This document shows positions 13,826 through 16,377 of a DNA stretch of 16,377 nt, one piece after another. This DNA is from an uncultured Prosthecobacter sp. GTDB lineage: Bacteria; Verrucomicrobiota; Verrucomicrobiia; Verrucomicrobiales; Verrucomicrobiaceae. Location of the stretch: the NCBI GenBank assembly GCA_937941745.1, contig CALDGV010000116.1, positions 1-16,377 on the forward strand, in the 5' to 3' direction. The notes under the pieces were generated by a model that was not told where the DNA came from, searched no databases, and worked only from the letters and a program-made list of their open reading frames with translations. Each line of letters opens with the position of its first letter. Position 1 is the first letter of the stretch. Position numbers and translations under genes: made by a program.

Positions 13826-15769
13826 TTATTTTTTGTTCACCAATTGCCCTCCAGGCCCTGACAAGACCTGCTTAACCCAGACCTCCAGGCCTACCGCAAC
13901 CCAAAGGGCTTCAGCGGCCGCCTTGTCTGCGGAATTGGCAGTCACTCGCTCCCAAACACGCTCCACTGCCCTGCCTTCCAGGATACCTCTTTTACTTAAC
14001 CCAGGCAGCCATTCCTCTCTCACCCGTTGCATGACGGCCGGGTCACGAAAAAAGCCGGTCAAAGGAACATCAAAGCCGCCTTTTTTCCGGTAGGCGAAGG
14101 TCTGGCCAAATTCCGCCGCTGCCAGCTTCTTGATGACCCTTTTGGTCCCCCTCATCCGGGCATTCAGGCCATAACAAGGGCTGACCAGCGAAGATTCTGG
14201 CAACGACCGTGCTGCCCTCACCACCCCCAGGTCCAGGAAGGGCACCCGGCATTCCACCCCGTGAGCCATGGTCATTTTGTCCTGACGCAGGAGCAGGTCG
14301 GGCAGGTAGGTTTCTGTCTCGTAGCGGATCTGCCGGGCAAGAGCGCTTCCAGGGATTTTGTTCAAATGATCCATGCGCTGGGCCAGGGCATCCTCCAGAC
14401 GGGCATCAGGCAGCAATTCCGTGATCAGTGATGCAGCCCCATAGGCTGAACTTGCGACGATCTGCCGCTCCAACCCTTCTCTGGCTTGGCCCAAAACCCT
14501 CCAGAGCCGGCCCTGGGCATGACCCGCAAGACGGGCCCCGAGCCGGAAAAGCCCGGACTGCCGCTGCTGAAGCATCGTGTAGTAGTAGCGGTTGTAGCCA
14601 GCAAACAACTCATCGCAGCCTTCACCTGTCAGCAGGACCTTCACATTCTGGCGCGCCTGCCTGGCGAGGAGGTCCAGGGCCAGGGTATTGGGGTTTCCAG
14701 GCGGGCCATCCAAGTGCCAGGCCACTCGCGCGAAATCTTCCCCAAACTGCTTTGGACCGAACAAATAGCGGTGACTGTGCACACCTGCCTTTCTGGCAGC
14801 TTCGGTGATCCAGACATCCTCGCTGAACTGAGGATCTCCAAACACGATGGAGAAGCTGTGCCGGGTCTCACCACCGCCACGAGCGGCCTCCAGGGTGATC
14901 AAAGAACTGTCTATGCCGCCGCTGAGCTGCGTGCCCAGCGGCACATCACTGACGAGCTGGCTGCACACAGCACGACGGAGCGCCTGGCGCACCCTTTCCT
15001 CCGGTGCTCCCGGCATTTCAGCCGCATCTGGCAGAGTCCAGTAGCGCTGGATGGCCTGGGCACCTCCCGGCCGCCACATCATGACATGCCCCGGCGGCAG
15101 TTGGTAAACTCTGCGCAGCAGCGTGCGATCCCAGGCGGTGTAGCGAAACATGAGCTGCTCCGCCAGATGCTCTGTCGCCAGTTCCGCACGGAAACCCGGA
15201 TGCTGGAGAAAGGCCTTCATCTCCGAGGCAATCAGCAATGTGCCGTCTTCCAGAAGGGTGTGATAGAGAGGCTTGATGCCAAAAGGGTCGCGAGCGACGC
15301 GCAACACCCCAGCCTTCACGTCCGCGATGGCGATCGCAAACATGCCCTCAATTCTGGCCAGCATCGTCTCCCAGCCGAACTCCTCATAAAGCCGCAGGAC
15401 CACCTCCGTGTCGGAATGCCCGCAGAACTCCAGACCTCGAGCCTGGAGCGCCTCACGCAGTTCACCAGCGTTGTAGATCTCCCCATTGAAAACCAGCACG
15501 ACACCACAATCTCGGCTCGCCATCGGCTGATGACCGGCCTCAGAAAGATCCTGGATGCTCAGCCTGGCAAATCCGAAGCCTGCATCCATGCCGGCAGGAA
15601 GAGAAGCCCCTGGCCGGTGAGCGGCACTGCGACCCTGGTTAAAAGACAGGAGATGGAACCCTTCATCATCTGGCCCCCGGTGCCTGATGGAGGCAAGCAT
15701 GGCTTCCAGGACACCCCCTGAAGTCATGGGACGTCCATCCGGTGAAAAGCAGCCGACAAAGCCACACAT
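13826..15769 (-). CDS. asnB: Asparagine-synthase-type glutamine amidotransferase (first in operon)
   Basis: This is a 647-residue class II amidotransferase. The ATG at 15769 gives M-C-G-F-V-G, which places the catalytic cysteine at position 2; the in-frame TTG at 15778 would bury it and is rejected. Motifs are R-H-R-G-P-D-D (29-35), F-N-G-E-I-Y-N (94-100), A-R-D-P-F-G-I-K-P-L-Y (159-169), the PP-loop S-G-G-I-D-S (283-288) and T-G-E-G-C-D-E-L-F-A-G-Y (381-392). All residues expected for glutamine hydrolysis and carboxylate adenylation are present. Exosortase-associated polysaccharide clusters commonly carry such an amidotransferase, so amidation of a sugar acid is the likely role; ordinary asparagine synthesis is the alternative. 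Its sequence differs clearly from the second copy 2.4 kb downstream (the D-E-L-F against D-E-W-W region, and a longer N-terminal half), so this is not a recent duplication. It begins 40 bases after the acyltransferase. Confidence 0.93.
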   Translation of the reverse strand: MCGFVGCFSPDGRPMTSGGVLEAMLASIRHRGPDDEGFHLLSFNQGRSAAHRPGASLPAGMDAGFGFARLSIQDLSEAGHQPMASRDCGVVLVFNGEIYNAGELREALQARGLEFCGHSDTEVVLRLYEEFGWETMLARIEGMFAIAIADVKAGVLRVARDPFGIKPLYHTLLEDGTLLIASEMKAFLQHPGFRAELATEHLAEQLMFRYTAWDRTLLRRVYQLPPGHVMMWRPGGAQAIQRYWTLPDAAEMPGAPEERVRQALRRAVCSQLVSDVPLGTQLSGGIDSSLITLEAARGGGETRHSFSIVFGDPQFSEDVWITEAARKAGVHSHRYLFGPKQFGEDFARVAWHLDGPPGNPNTLALDLLARQARQNVKVLLTGEGCDELFAGYNRYYYTMLQQRQSGLFRLGARLAGHAQGRLWRVLGQAREGLERQIVASSAYGAASLITELLPDARLEDALAQRMDHLNKIPGSALARQIRYETETYLPDLLLRQDKMTMAHGVECRVPFLDLGVVRAARSLPESSLVSPCYGLNARMRGTKRVIKKLAAAEFGQTFAYRKKGGFDVPLTGFFRDPAVMQRVREEWLPGLSKRGILEGRAVERVWERVTANSADKAAAEALWVAVGLEVWVKQVLSGPGGQLVNKK

Positions 15770-15809
15770 GATCAACAAATGAATTCAGCAGCCCACGGTC
15801 GGGCAGTGC

Positions 15810-16377
15810 TTACACGCGACGAGACTTCAGCAGACGTGAGCGCCAGTCCATGAAATACCTTTCCAAGAAGGGCCCGACGAAAACGAGAACGGCAAGCACC
15901 AGCAGAATTTCGAGGCTCGTCAGAAGGGCGGGCCGGCTTTTCGCCAGTCCTGGCAAAAGCAGGTCACCGGCGTAATTCACGAGCACAAAGAGGGGCACAT
16001 GGAGGATGTAGCAAGGGTAGCTGAACTGCCCCAGCCAGCGGCAGACCACACCTGCAGTGGTGCGCATCGAAAGACGCAGATGGCCGGCTCCGGCGATCAA
16101 AAGCACCAGCCCTGGAATCGCCCCCCAGGAGGTGAAATGCCTGCCCCACGAAGGGTAGTGCTTGTAGCGCAACAGCCACTCCAGAATCATCACCAGAAAA
16201 CTGGAGACGATCCCCAGCAGCCAGACCCGGCGGCTGACATTCATGCTGCCCCAGACACCTCCCAGCCAAGCACCCGCAAGCCAGGCTGGTGCCAGTACGC
16301 AGACGGTCCAAAGACCATTCACGGCAGTGCTGTGCTCCAGACGGTGAAGGCCGTGCCACAGGAAGAAAATGCCAGCC
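15810..16377 (-). CDS. Acyltransferase-3 family membrane protein (5' end outside window)
   Basis: The frame enters from the right edge and runs to a TAA at 15810, giving the C-terminal 188 or so residues. About five membrane segments can be seen, and the stretch L-G-Q-F-S-Y-P-C-Y-I-L-H-V-P-L matches the conserved late helix of acyltransferase-3 (OafA/YrhL/NodX) proteins. These integral enzymes put O-acetyl or other acyl groups on surface glycans, using a cytoplasmic donor. The catalytic R/H motifs of the first helices lie outside the window. The tail after the last helix is short and basic (R-S-R-L-L-K-S-R-R-V), which fits a cytoplasmic end. A GTG at 16322 could serve as a start but would cut the protein inside a helix, so I treat it as internal. 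It is the first visible gene of the operon. Confidence 0.85.
   Translation of the reverse strand, partial: AGIFFLWHGLHRLEHSTAVNGLWTVCVLAPAWLAGAWLGGVWGSMNVSRRVWLLGIVSSFLVMILEWLLRYKHYPSWGRHFTSWGAIPGLVLLIAGAGHLRLSMRTTAGVVCRWLGQFSYPCYILHVPLFVLVNYAGDLLLPGLAKSRPALLTSLEILLVLAVLVFVGPFLERYFMDWRSRLLKSRRV

Noticed and set aside
14486..15721. Plus-strand open frame of 411 codons
   Set aside because: It is antisense to the first amidotransferase and has no recognisable motif. The minus-strand gene has all family signatures.

Overview
The window looks like a piece of chromosome from a member of the Verrucomicrobiota, most likely near Verrucomicrobium or Prosthecobacter. This is an inference from gene content. 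It holds a prepilin-like protein of the Verru_Chthon cassette type, a giant secreted protein with an autotransporter-associated beta-strand repeat, a PEP-CTERM protein inside a polysaccharide cluster, and mostly leaderless-looking starts without Shine-Dalgarno sequences. Every gene I can support is on the minus strand, so transcription runs from the right edge to the left. I see no rRNA, tRNA, CRISPR array or transposase.

Right part (16377 down to 6216): a dense surface-polysaccharide operon. In transcription order it encodes an acyltransferase-3 membrane protein (5' end outside the window), an asparagine-synthase-type amidotransferase, a PEP-CTERM anchored secreted protein, a CapK/PaaK-like adenylate-forming enzyme, a second asparagine-synthase-type amidotransferase, a GT4 glycosyltransferase, and a fused two-domain oxidoreductase (medium-chain dehydrogenase plus Gfo/Idh/MocA). 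Spacings are 40, 57, 67, 11, -4 and 3 bases. The enzymes suit building and decorating an exported glycan: sugar oxidation, amidation, acylation and glycosyl transfer. The PEP-CTERM protein is the probable client of an exosortase encoded elsewhere. Its single mature cysteine and a downstream glutamine sit in contexts that resemble an internal thioester domain.

Middle (6215 to 5973): a 243-base gap, the only long non-coding stretch. Read on the minus strand it holds several inverted repeats, among them a 46-base hairpin, and a plausible promoter pointing left.

Left part (5972 to 1): a prepilin-like protein with a type IV pilin cleavage motif, followed 42 bases later by a giant secreted protein of at least 1796 residues. 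Its frame stays open to the left edge. It has a signal peptide, about 18 copies of a roughly 40-residue G-x-G-Y repeat, one autotransporter-associated beta-strand repeat, a two-blade BNR/sialidase-like segment, and at least six copies of a roughly 70-residue module. The two left genes probably form their own transcription unit concerned with the cell surface.
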